Assembly (NCBI GenBank): GCA_001600635.1
Contig: BCKL01000027.1
Location: forward strand, 1-33,824
Reading direction: 5' to 3'
DNA length: 33,824 nt
Source: Leucosporidium creatinivorum
Lineage: Eukaryota > Basidiomycota > Microbotryomycetes > Leucosporidiales > Leucosporidiaceae
Shown: positions 24,181 to 33,484 of the stretch, one piece after another
Layout: every line of letters starts with the position of its first letter
How positions within the stretch are numbered: position 1 is the stretch's first letter
Position numbers and translations under genes: made by a program
Notes under the pieces: model-generated
The model's database searches: none
Told to the model about the DNA's origin: nothing
Seen by the model: the letters and a program-made list of their open reading frames with translations, nothing else

Positions 24181-25675
24181 TCAAACCAGCTCGTCGGCCT
24201 TACCCCCTCCAACTCCCGGCGACCTCGCCCACTCGAACGCCTTCTCTGACTCCCTAGTAACCTCCAACTCCGTCCTGTAGCTTCCCAGCCTCACGCTGAG
24301 CGGTCTGCTGGCTGCAAGACCCGACCCGCTGACACTGCGAAGCGCCGAAGGGTTCGCGCTCTGGAACTGAGCCATATGACCTCCGAGCTCTCGCTGCACG
24401 ACATCGCCGACAGTGAGGGTGGTGAAGAGGGAAAGAGTGTAGAGCGCTCCAAGAGGGTTGGAGGAGGCGTAGGGCACGTCACTGCAGGACGGTGGACGTC
24501 AGCGAGGCTCGGCGCTTGACTTTTCCTCGCTTGCGACTCACTAGTAGATCCCATCGTCTCCGAATCGCTGTGCGAGAATGGCAGTGATGGCAGCAAAGAC
24601 GGTCGTGTAGGCTGCCGACCGGATGAGCACCCTTCCAATGACGACGACGACCGAGTCGCTGGTTTCGTTCTGACCCCAGAGGTTGCGCCGAAGATGGTAC
24701 AGGTAGACGAGGGTGATAATGGTGTCGGTAGCGCAAGCTCCCCTGTATCGAGACGAGGTGGTCAGCCAAGAGCTCGCGATCGAGATTGCTGACCTTATTG
24801 CGAAGGCCCGCCGCCCGGCGCTCGGTCGACGCTCATTCGGCGAAGGCAGATGAGACTCACCACATCCAGCACATCAGGGCCTTGCGCAGGTCGATGCCAG
24901 GGATCCAATCATCTGGCTGGTAAGAAGTCCACCGCACCGAAGATCTAAGGGAGAGCAGCGCGATACTCAGCTCGGCGTTTCGGATGAGCCCCCTTTGCAA
25001 GCAACTCACGCAGTGGCGGCGATACCTGCGAGAAGAGTGAACGTGGCGAGCGATCCTGTGAGGCTGAGGTAGATGTAGCGAGACGTTGGTTGCTTCATGA
25101 TCTGCGCAGGCGAGAAGTTCGGCGATAGGAAACGAGGAGAGGCGGGCGTCGGCAGAGGCTTACCCTTGATGAGCGGATGCTCAGCGTGATCTGCACCACA
25201 AAAGCGATGACCGACAAGACGATGGGCTCGATAGCTTGAGGCAAGTTGGCCAAAGCGACGCTGGCGAAGGAACGGTCGAACAGCGTTCCATAGTACCACA
25301 GGTCATGGCAGATCAATCCAGTGTAGACCGTGTTGATGAGGACCACTCCATAGCAGACGAGTTTGGTGATTCGCCCGGAGCGATTCCAAGTGGGCGAAGA
25401 GCGAAGGTTGATGAGATGGGAGAGGACGAAGCCGAAGAGGCTTATCTGCAGGAAACCGCCTGTGCGAGAAGTTGGATGAGACAGGAGGACAAAGCGATAC
25501 ATTGAGATTTGCTGCACCTATGTAGAGCGGTCCGAACTGCGAGAGACAAGTGAACAAGGAGCGAGGAAGACGATCAGTCCCAAGCGACTGCGAGAGTGCC
25601 CCGCGCTCCTTTGCTGCTCACCAGTATCTCTGAAGCTCTGTGCGAGATGGGATCGGGTGAGTTGAAGTCAGCCAT
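24181..25675 (-). CDS. Seven-pass membrane protein, DUF6534-like basidiomycete family
   Basis: Predicted integral membrane protein of a large, uncharacterised basidiomycete family with seven helices; function unknown. Exons 25622-25675, 25501-25536, 25164-25445, 25010-25101, 24861-24944, 24542-24742 and 24181-24481 join in frame to 349 aa. Seven hydrophobic segments are visible: LYIGAANLNISLFGFVL, VCYGVVLINTVYTGLICH, IVLSVIAFVVQITLSI, YLSLTGSLATFTLLAGIAA, the ALMCWMWGACATDTIITLV segment, IRSAAYTTVFAAITAIL and LGALYTLSLFTTLTV, with loops and a hydrophilic C-terminal tail of about 80 residues. The short first exon (MADFNSP) is shared in style with the paralogue at 32970. The family assignment is from topology and the loop pattern HLINLRSSPTW, so I am sure of the membrane topology and less sure of the family name. 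It lies immediately downstream of CaaX-A on the same strand. Confidence 0.78.
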
Positions 25676-26428
25676 GGTGGTTGCGGGCGCTGGCGAAGCG
25701 GCTGAGGAGCAAGGTAGAGCAGGAGAACGAAGCGTGGACGGTGGCAGCCAAGGGCGATGATGAGGGAAGGACAGATGCACACAGAGTCCGCGTCGCACTC
25801 TAGCTCGAAGTTCCTACAATTCGTTGTGAAAGAACCAGGCGAGTCGAAATACAACCTCTTGGACGAGCAAGGAAAGTGCCGAGTGGAGCAGAATAATCTC
25901 GCCGAGGCACCTCCGGTTCTCGGAACCTCGACAACCTTGATGAAGGAAGACGAGCGTTGAGTGTGGCGATCTTGCTACTTGGCCACAGCTCGAGACAGCT
26001 GCAGCGTATGCTGAGAGCCTTTCGGTGGGTTGACGGGAACGGCGAAGCGGGGAAGAGACTCGCGGAGCAGCTCGGCGAAAGGCAAAGTGTCGCTGCTTCG
26101 CTTCGAGCGGGATCGCGTCCGCTACGCTCTTACCAGAGACAAAAAATCACTGCCTTGTGTCGCATGGTGCCCCAAGGCAGTCACAGGCTGAGCGATGGCG
26201 AAGTGGGATCAAGCTTCGGCGATCGTGCTTGCTCGAGCTAAAGTTGATGTTGGACCCTCGCTCTCAGCTAGCGAGTCTGGATCTACTACGCCAATCTGAT
26301 AGTACAACACTACTTCTACAAAACTGTTGAGCCTGACCCCATGCAGTCGCATTTTGCCTCTTCACCCCTTCGACCCCCGGCGCCCTGTAGTCCTACGCCT
26401 AGCTCCGCTCCTTTGCGAGGAACCCCGC
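25676..26428. other. Intergenic region between CaaX-A and the seven-pass gene
   Basis: These 753 bases should hold the promoter of the minus-strand seven-pass gene and the 3' region of CaaX-A. Frames here are short and unlike any known family. I see nothing specific. Confidence 0.45.
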
Positions 26429-27068
26429 TCACATCACCGTGCACTCTTGTACGGTGGTTGCCTGTGTTGGTGCTCTCCTTTCGTTTGGTGCAGCGTCGTC
26501 CAGAGCGATGAGCGTGGGTGAGGAAAGAGGGGAAGGGGAGAGCGAAGGGGAGTCGATGAGGACGTCTGTAAAAGAGCAGAGGGGTCAGCTCGAGCTCGGT
26601 GTGAAGACTAGAGATCTTGAAGACCTACAGTGGGTTTCGTAGATCAACTTGGCTTGCTCATGCAGCGCCGAATGGGATGTCGGAGCTCGGCTCGGCTTCG
26701 GCGAGGGTGGAGGCGTGAGGGTGAGAGAGGGCTGTAGAGGTCATCGGGGAGGGTTAGCGATGCTGCACAAGAACATTGAAGACGATTCGAAAGCTCACCT
26801 GTGCCATCTCGCTAAAATCAAGGCTAGAAATGCAGTCCGAAGACGAAGAAGAGCAGCGAGAGAGGGATGGTGTGGATGGTGGTGCTGAGGGCTGACTAGA
26901 GTGTGAACGACTCGAGTTGATAGTTGATATCCTCTTGAGACCTTTGCTGAACCCTATCATCCTCTTGCTCGAGGTGGAAGCGACTGCCGGTTCTTCGGCG
27001 AGCGAGGAAGGGAAAGTCAAGTCGAAAGGAGGAGACTGAGAGCGAGTGCGCTTGCAAGGGAGCTGCAT
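26429..27068 (-). CDS. Small CaaX-box protein A (unrecognised family)
   Basis: Unrecognised family. Exons 26799-27068, 26629-26731 and 26429-26565 join in frame to 169 aa. The protein is Ser/Pro-rich with a basic N-terminus (MQLPCKRTRSQSPPFD), a short ordered motif EQAKLIYETHY at 115-125 and a C-terminal VQECTVM whose last four residues form a CaaX box; Met at the end favours farnesyltransferase. I infer a farnesylated, membrane-attached cytosolic protein. The exon model is supported by CaaX-B, which has the same intron positions and phases (0 and 1), and by CaaX-C. Third-exon coding potential is clear because both A and B end in the same frame with small indels in multiples of three. It has no signal peptide or membrane span. 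A pheromone precursor is possible in principle, but the length and Ser/Pro body are unusual for one. Lies in the left arm of an inverted repeat. Confidence 0.77.
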
Positions 27069-27365
27069 TGTTGAGAGTGTCGAGTGAGGAAAGTAGAGAC
27101 AAGCTGCAAGAAGCTGATCCCGACCAACTTTTTCACTCCACATCTCACCTCGCCCTTCGGGGAGTCAGCTCGCTCGCAAAGCCAGCAGCCGGCCGCTTCG
27201 TCAGCCTGGCGAGCGGGCGGCCTTCGGAGGTGGAGGTCAGAGTCAGAGGCGGAATGTCGGGGGAACATGTTTATCGGAGCTCTTTGATGATGTGGAGCAA
27301 CGAGTAGGAGATGGAGGGAGGCAGAGAAGATGCGAAGTCGTTTCGGCCTCTCTCCCCTTCGCCGA
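26429..27365. repeat. Inverted repeat, left arm (partner 31453-32385)
   Basis: The reverse complement of this stretch matches 31453-32385 almost base for base over the upstream 300 bases and closely over the CaaX coding region and introns. Homology starts at a TCGGCGAAGG sequence and ends about at the CaaX stop codon, beyond which the two copies are unrelated. The arms are 937 and 933 bases with a spacer of about 4.1 kb. There are no terminal repeats or transposase, so it looks like a segmental inverted duplication and not a mobile element. Confidence 0.9.
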
Positions 27366-27693
27366 GGGGCAAGATTTTTCGATGGGCTGCTGAGGTTCAA
27401 GGTGGCGGAAAGGCTGCAGCAAGGTGGCTAGAAATATCTTAGAGATCTACCTTGCTAGAAGCGAACCGGCCCGAAGGCTACAGCGCTGGGTAAGCCCGTT
27501 GAGGCTATCGCCCCGAACTTGCGCCGAAGCCCTTTCTTCACTTTCGAAAGGTGATCTCACACCCCGCATGAACAGATGACTACAGATATTGCTTTCATGT
27601 ACAATGCGACCTTGAAGGTCCCTCCCCCCCGCGCAAATCATCAGCACTCGAGCTCTCCCCTCGGCTCCACACCCGCCCTTTGGCTTTCCCTCC
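27366..27693. other. Intergenic region between CaaX-C and the inverted repeat arm
   Basis: About 330 bases with no recognisable gene. It should contain the CaaX-C 3' region and the distal upstream region of CaaX-A. Confidence 0.4.
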
Positions 27694-28343
27694 TCACATC
27701 ACCTGACACTCCTGCACCACAGTAGGCTGTGAGTGCCTTCTTCTCCTCGCCCTTCTTTTTGCCCGCTTATATTCGCCTTCGTCCACCTCCAAAGCTGGTG
27801 CCAAAGCGGCGAGCGAAACGAGTGAAGTCGAAGCTTGCCGAGATGGAGAAATTGGGCGCTTGACGAGGTGGTCTGAGGCAGGGCAGCGGTCAGCCGAGAA
27901 GAGGGGCGGACTCCGGTACACCTACAATGTGTCTCGTAGATTCTCTGCGCTTGCTCGGGGACTGAAAGAGGTGGAGGCGAGGGATGGGAAGGATTCGGAA
28001 CCGGCTCGGTGGAGAGTGACCGAGAGGGTGGTGGAGTCGGCGTGGAAGGCTGTAGGCTTGCGAATGGTCAGGAAAAGATACTAACCGGGGCTCAGCGAGA
28101 AGAGAGAACTCTCAAGCGCACAAGTGACGAACGGGAGCCGGTGGCAAGTCTGCCGACCGAGGAAACCGCTCGGTGCACTCTTGGGCGAGATGAGGTGGCG
28201 CGGAAATGCAGTCGAGAGAGGTCGCGGGTAGCTCCACTTATGTCCAAGTGCTTCAAGGTCGAAGTTATAGCGGCCAAGGCGCGGGGATGCCTCCAACTCG
28301 TGCTGGAGGGAGACCGAGCTTGTGAGCTTGGTTCGGGCGGCAT
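27694..28343 (-). CDS. Small CaaX-box protein C, diverged paralogue
   Basis: Paralogue of CaaX-A and -B. Exons 2 (27926-28049) and 3 (27694-27872) are clear: they share the intron phase, the central EQAQRIYETHY motif (residues 106-116) and the ending VQECQVM, a CaaX box like those of A and B. The third exon differs by a strongly basic stretch (KRAKRRARRRR) just before the CaaX box, a typical polybasic plus prenyl plasma-membrane signal. Exon 1 is less certain: I use ATG 28343 to 28122 with a GTGCGC donor, since that gives the same phase 0 as the paralogues; its sequence (MPPEPSSQARS and on) does not align with theirs. The total would be 174 aa. An alternative donor (GTTAGT near 28085) fails to keep frame. 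Same strand as CaaX-A, about 0.6 kb upstream of it. Confidence 0.66.
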
Positions 28344-28715
28344 TTCAGGCTGCTGCTTGGCCGCTGAAGAATGATGCTTGCAAGTTAGGAGCATACCAGC
28401 TCGCTGGGAGAAGGCAAGAGGCAGTAGAAGCTGTTTAAAGGTTTGTACGGCTGCTCGGCCTTCCAGTCGGCGGAGGGGTTCGGGCTGACGTTGGGCGACG
28501 TACGATGTGTGAAAATGAAACTAATAAGCTCGTTCGCGGTTGAAGTGACTCTGTCGGTGTCTGTACGAGCATTCTGTAGGCGATTAATGATATCCCCGGC
28601 GAAGGGCCGAGGCTCGAGCGGGCGTGTTTGAAGCTGAGCGCGTCCCCCGTCTCTCGTCTCCCTTTCAAGTCCCTCCCCTCCCTCGAGCCTACCGTCCTGC
28701 AGCTCGTAGCCCAGC
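28344..28715. other. Divergent upstream region of CaaX-C and the sensor-like gene
   Basis: A 372-base gap between two divergent genes. On the plus strand it may hide a first exon of the sensor-like gene: a frame beginning MKLISSFAVEV near 28516 is followed by pyrimidine-rich sequence and AG acceptors (CCTGCAG near 28700, then CCCAG just before the ATG at 28716). I could not join it in frame with confidence. Confidence 0.4.
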
Positions 28716-30934
28716 ATGCATCAAGCTCTTGGGTCGGATAATCACCTACACCGCCGTCAGCGCGCCCTGCTCTCGGACGCTGGGTTGAGCATCAGCACCC
28801 CAGCAGGAGGGGCCGCCTCGACGCCCACAACGGCAGCTCCCGTGGCCACCGAGCCAACTTCCGCCGAAGTCAAGACGACTACAGCAGCTCCAGTAACTAC
28901 TACGCCTGCGGTAGAGACCACTACAACCCCTCCAGGTGAGTCTTTGAAACCTGTTGGAATGCCCGGCAACCGCGCGTTTTCGAGGGACGAAAGGAGACGC
29001 CGAGCGCCGAGAGGGGGGCTGGGAGGAGTCAGGGGAGATGTATGAAAGCAGGAGAAGGGCTGGAGATGGAGCGCACGCTCGCTAGCAGCCTACAGCTCGC
29101 TCCCAGCTTTCACCAAACACTCCTTGTCCCTGCCTTACGCGCCTTGGGCGCTGCGTGCCTCGCTCGCGTTCAAGTGTCGAGCGACGACGGGAAGGGATGT
29201 TGGAAGGGGGGTCCAATTATGTACAGCCTTAGCAAAGAGCTGTCAGGATGTAGCAGGCTCGCTGCAGGACCCTCACCAACCCTCTTTTGCCCTCGCCGAG
29301 ACATCCCAACTGACGATCGCTCTCTTCTCCTACCCGTCAACTTCTAGCCGTCGAGATTACCACAACCAGCGCCGCCCCTACTACGACTACGACCACGACT
29401 CCCGCCGAGGTCACTACGGTGCGTTTCTGGCCTCGGAACTAACAATCTCAACTCGGCACCGAGCTGGGCTGACCCGCTTTTCGCTCCACAGACCACGACT
29501 ACGCCAGAGCCTACTACCATCAGCTCGAGCACCACAACCTTGTCCACGACTGTACCTCCCACCACCTCCTCGACGACAACGGATCGCGTCGTCCCCTCGT
29601 CAACGACCCAATCAACCACCTCGCGCATGGCCACCTCGATTGCCTCTTCCTCCTCCTCCGCCTCTACCGAGGAAACCACCGCCCCTCTCTCCACTCGCAC
29701 CACCGTCGTGGTAGTCAATGGAAAGACGACGACCTCTACCGGACTCGCCTCGGGAACCGCCCTCGCCAACTCGAACAAGTCCAGCGATGGACCTTCCACT
29801 GGCGCCGTCGTCGGCATCGTCGCTGGAGCCCTTCTCGGAGTCGTCGTCATTGCTGCCATCATCGGCTATTTGCTCAAGAAGAAGCGCTCGCGCGACGATG
29901 ATGAGCCTTCGCCGTTCGACCGCGACGAGTTCAGGAGGACCTCGGCCATGCTGGATGATGATGTTGACGTCTACGCGGGAGGAGGATCGTTCGGTGGATC
30001 GCACCATGGACATGGCGACGTCTACAGCCAAGGACACTCGCCCCAGATGAGCGAGTACTCGATGCGCGAGCTCAACCGCTCCAACACGACCGGATCGGCT
30101 GGAGTCCTCCCTGGCCTCGCGCGCGGCGGAGCGCTCCAGAACCCTCGCCCTCCCACCGCCATCATGAACCACTACAACCACCAGCAGATGATGCCCTCCT
30201 TCCAGCCCGGTCAAGTCGTCCCCTCCGCCCCTGGTGGACCCGCCCCTTTCACCGCCTTCAACGCTACCCCTTCCTCGGACAACGGCATGGCGCTCTACGG
30301 TGGCTACCCCGTTCCTCAGCACCAGCAAGCTCAACTCGACCGCGTCGGAGGTCTCTACGCCCCTCAGCACGCCCCTCAGCAAGCTCCCATCAATGAATGG
30401 CCCGCTCAAGGCTACCCCGCCGGCCCCAACGGCGGCTGGATGCCCCAGCAGCGCTCGACTTCGCCCATGCAGTCTCAGCAGGGTCACCTCGAGCGCGGCC
30501 CTTCCAACGCCTCCGCCTACTCGGTTCGCTCGGACGGCTTCGGCAACGGCTCGGCGGGCATGGCTCCCCTTCCTCACGCCGCCACGAGGGGGTCACCCAA
30601 CGCCAGCAGGGAGGGATCGAGCGAGGGCCATGGTCGACCCCTCAGCGCCGTGCGCGAAGATTACGACGACCAAGCAGACCTCTCGAGCCGCAGCGGCACT
30701 CCCACCAACTCGAACGTGCAGCAGACGTTCTTCTCGCATGGGAGGGAGGATTCACTCGACGCGAGCGGAAGGGCGGGGAGCATCAACACCCAATTGCCGA
30801 GGTATGAGATGATGGATCAGAGGGAGAGGGAGAGGGCCGAGCATGAGTGGAGTGGGGCGACGGGGGAGAGGCAGAGGAGGTTGAGCATTAGGAATGGAGG
30901 GTTGGATGAGGACGATGCGTACGGTGGGATCTAG
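28716..30934 (+). CDS. Single-pass, Ser/Thr-rich membrane protein (Mid2/Wsc/Skg6-like sensor architecture)
   Basis: Predicted cell-surface protein with the layout of fungal wall-stress sensors: a long Ser/Thr/Pro ectodomain (about 25-200) suited to O-mannosylation, one membrane span at about 201-222 (GAVVGIVAGALLGVVVIAAI) followed by KKKR, and a cytoplasmic tail of about 350 residues rich in Gln, Pro, Ser and Gly with Tyr-containing repeats. Exons 28716-28935, 29348-29418 and 29492-30934 join in frame to 577 aa. The ATG used lacks a signal peptide, and an HRRQ site follows, so an upstream exon is probably missing. Intron 1 is long (412 bases). No globular WSC or Cys-rich domain is seen, so the exact family stays open. 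It lies in the spacer of the inverted repeat, divergent from CaaX-C. A large antisense open frame overlaps it and is taken as a composition artefact. Confidence 0.82.
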
Positions 30935-30937
30935 ATG

Positions 30938-30997
30938 GTGAGTCTGCTACTCTCGCTCGCGTCTTCGAGGCTGAAGCTGACCCTCCCCTCGTCGCAG
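30938..30997 (+). other. Probable intron in the 3' untranslated region of the sensor-like gene
   Basis: Three bases after the TAG stop the sequence shows a full local-style intron: GTGAGTCTGC donor, GCTGACC branch and GTCGCAG acceptor, 60 bases long. Coding continues on neither side in the sensor frame, so the intron would lie in the untranslated region. Confidence 0.5.
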
Positions 30998-31452
30998 ACC
31001 CTCTCCCCTTCCAACCCCCTCGGCTCAGCGCCAGCATACCCCACGCTCCACCACAGCGTTGTCTCTACTCTTTCCCACTCGTTCGACTCTTCTTTCGCTA
31101 TCCCCCTCCCCCTTCCGGCAGCGAGGCTTGATGCCTTCGCTTGCCGGCTTTTTTCAACCCCCCTTCTTTCGGTCCGTCGCCAGGAGACGAGATGCTTGCT
31201 TCCTCATGACCACCACCCATGCCACGTTCATCAGGCTTTACTCCTTCGTATATACCCCCTCCGCTTCCCCTGCACAGACTCTATGCACATTCAGACTCGG
31301 CGAGGATGAGATGCGAAGCGAAGCGCGAGCAGAGATGTAGGCTCCGCGGGCAGTTTCGCTTCGAGCATGGACCGTCTCTAGATGACTCTGGCTACCCTGG
31401 TGCAGCCTCTCGCCCTCCGCGACTCTCAACAGCTGAGCGGATTTCCTGCTTC
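30998..31452. other. Sensor-like gene downstream region and distal upstream region of CaaX-B
   Basis: Pyrimidine-rich on the plus strand. I see no gene here. The sequence is unique up to the start of the right inverted-repeat arm at 31453. Confidence 0.4.
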
Positions 31453-32385
31453 TCGGCGAAGGGGACGAGGCCGAAACGACTTCGCATCGTCTCTTGCTTC
31501 CGCCCCCACCTCGTACTCGTTGCTCCATATCATCAAAGAGCTCCGATATACGTGTCCCCCCGACATTCCGCCTCTGACTCTGACCTCCACCTCCGAAGGC
31601 CGCCCGCTCGCCAGGCTGACGAAGCGGCCGGCTGCTGGCTTTGCGAGCGAGCTGACTCCCCGAAGGGCGAGGTGAGACGTGGAGTGAAAAAGCTGGTCGG
31701 GGTCAGCTTCTTGCAGCTTGTCTCTACTTTCCTCACTCGCATCAATTTAAAACAATGCAGCTCCCTTGCAAGCGCACTCGCTCTCAATCTCCTCCTTTCG
31801 ACTTGACCTTCCCTCCCTCGCTCGCCGAAGTGCCGGCAGTCGCTTCCACCTCGAGCAAGAGGATGATAGGGTTCAGCAAAAGTCTCAAGAGGATATCAAC
31901 TATCAACTCCAGTCAGCCCTCAACACCACCTTCCACTCCTTCCCTCTCTCGCTGCTCCTCTTCGTCTTCGGACTGCATTTCAATCCTTGATTTGAGCGAG
32001 ATGGCACAGGTGAGCCTTCGAATCGTCTTCAGTGCCCTTTAACTGCTTTTCTGACCCTCCCCGATGGCCTCTACAGCCTTCTCTCACCCTCACGCCTCCA
32101 CCATCGCCGAAGCCGAGCCGAGCTCCGACCTTCCATTCAGGTCTGCATCAGCAAGCCAAGTTGATCTACGAAACCCACTGTAGGTCTTCAAGACCTCTAA
32201 TTTTCACACTGAGCTCGAGTTGACCCCCCTGCGCCTTCACAGACGTTCTCATCGACTCCCCCTCCCCCTCTCCCTCCCCTTCCCCTCTTTCCTCACCCAC
32301 GCTCATCGCTCTGGACGACGCTGCACCACACGAAAGGAAAACACCGAAGCAGGCGACCACCGTACAAGAGTGCACGGTGATGTAA
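31453..32385. repeat. Inverted repeat, right arm (partner 26429-27365)
   Basis: The right arm of the inverted duplication described for 26429-27365. It carries the upstream region and all three exons of CaaX-B. The non-coding upstream 300 bases are at least as well conserved as the coding part, including a GTGAGACGTGG to TTGCAG segment that resembles a leader intron (about 31672-31718). Confidence 0.9.
31755..32385 (+). CDS. Small CaaX-box protein B, near-identical paralogue of A
   Basis: Exons 31755-32009, 32077-32179 and 32243-32385 join in frame to 166 aa. Relative to CaaX-A there are about a dozen and a half substitutions and two in-frame length differences (five residues lost in exon 1, two gained in a Ser-Pro run of exon 3). 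The central QQAKLIYETHY (110-120) and the C-terminal ATTVQECTVM are kept, so the CaaX box is intact. Keeping frame through indels while splice sites (GTGAGC, GTAGGT, CTACAG, TTCACAG) stay unchanged suggests both copies are functional. As for A, I infer a farnesylated protein of unknown role. The partner seven-pass paralogue follows about 0.6 kb downstream on the same strand, mirroring the A side. Confidence 0.77.
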
Positions 32386-32969
32386 ATAGGCTAGGGTAGC
32401 TCAAAAGCAAGCTGAGCTTGGCTGCAGCATGAGGCTCGGCGCTAAACGGGAGGGTCGCTGTACGTTTGTAGACGGACGAGTGTGGCTATTGGTCGTGTCA
32501 ACTGTTGTGCCAATTAGTTTTAGTGGTGTGCTATCAGTTCTCGCATCGACTCGACGTCCTGCTGCGACGAGAAAGAGGACAGCAGCTCGGCGCTCGGCTT
32601 CGGCGAGCCATAAATCACCCCGCTGCGAAGGCTCCAAGCACTCACAACGAAGTGGGGATCGGAAGGATCGCGAGAGACTTTCCCTCCTCTCCCATAGAGT
32701 GATGAAGACACCGGGACTGCCTCAATTCTGTAGGTTTCTAGAGCCGACTGTGCCTCGCCGAGCTTCTCCTCACCTTCCATCCTCGTCGCCGGGATCAGCT
32801 CACTCAACGCTTCGGAGTGGCTCCTCGCGCCTAGTCTTGCAGCCTGAAGATGTACAGGCGAACTCCTCATTGCTGTTCAGGCGCATGACAGCCTCCTCCT
32901 CTCTCCCTCCCCCCTCCGTTTCATTTCTTCTGCGCTCCACTGAGCCTCTGCACCGACCTCCAGCTGCCA
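32386..32969. other. Intergenic region between CaaX-B and the second seven-pass paralogue
   Basis: About 580 bases, the counterpart of 25676-26428 on the mirrored side, but I see no obvious sequence match between the two. It contains two copies of the GGCTCGGCGCT/AGCTCGGCGCT motif (32433 and 32584) and no recognisable gene. Confidence 0.4.
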
Positions 32970-33484
32970 TGGCGGATCTCACATCTACTCAACCAGCTTC
33001 TTTAGGACTTGCAGAGACCTTGGTGAGCATCCTCTCGTTCTTGCGACTGATCCGAGCTGCGAGAGCTCGAAGCTGACCTTCGCCCTCGCTTTTCGTCTCT
33101 ACGCTACCCCCGGGATCTCAGCTACTTCCAATACTCGTTGGAGCCATGTTTCAAATCGGTCTATACGGCTTCATCATCTCCCATCTCATCAACTTACGGT
33201 CCTCACCGACCTGGACTCGCGCCAGCCGTTTCACTCGGGCAATCTGCTACGGCGTCGTCTTCCTCAACACGGGATACACAGGGCTCATTGCACATGACAT
33301 CTGCTACTATGGCACGCTCTCGAAGCGCGACTACATGTCCATCTCGGACGGCACGGTCCCTCAGTCGGTGGAGCCGGTTGTGCTCGCTACCATCGCTCTC
33401 ATCGTACAGAACACACTCGCTGTTCGGTCTTCGAGGGTGAGTATTGGATTGAGCCTCACGAGCTCACGCGCATTTATAGCGTAG
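32970..33484 (+). pseudogene. Partial seven-pass membrane protein paralogue (DUF6534-like)
   Basis: Exon 1 (32970-33020, MADLTSTQPASLGLAETL) is followed after an intron by an exon from about 33122 that starts LLPILVGAMFQIGLYGFIIS and runs to about 33437 (NTLAVRSSR). It aligns end to end with the first three exons of the gene at 24181-25675: shared HLINLRSSPTW, CYGVV, YTGLI.HD..YYGTL and the VQ.TL..RSSR end. In place of the second intron of that gene, the two segments are here one continuous exon. Only three of seven membrane helices can be read; after the GTGAGT at 33438 I find no match to later exons in the remaining 387 bases, and reading through stops at 33484. Either it is a truncated duplicate or the rest lies beyond the window after a long intron. 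Confidence 0.68.

Noticed and set aside
24181-25675. Seven-pass gene as a Ste3-type mating pheromone receptor
   Set aside because: The helix sequences and loop motifs do not resemble Ste3; topology alone is shared.
26629-26731. EQAKLIYETHY as part of an RGS domain helix
   Set aside because: The resemblance is limited to a few residues and no other RGS helix is present in 169 residues.
26429-27068. CaaX-A as a heterotrimeric G protein gamma subunit
   Set aside because: It lacks the gamma-subunit helix pattern and the usual double Cys before the box, and is about twice as long.
29612-30577. A 321-residue open frame antisense to the sensor-like gene
   Set aside because: It is Arg/Gly/Val-rich, mirrors the codon bias of the real gene and has no intron pattern or family resemblance.
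26429-32385. Inverted repeat as terminal repeats of a DNA transposon around a 4-kb core
   Set aside because: The arms carry intact-looking spliced genes, there is no transposase in the spacer and no target-site duplication is visible at the outer ends.
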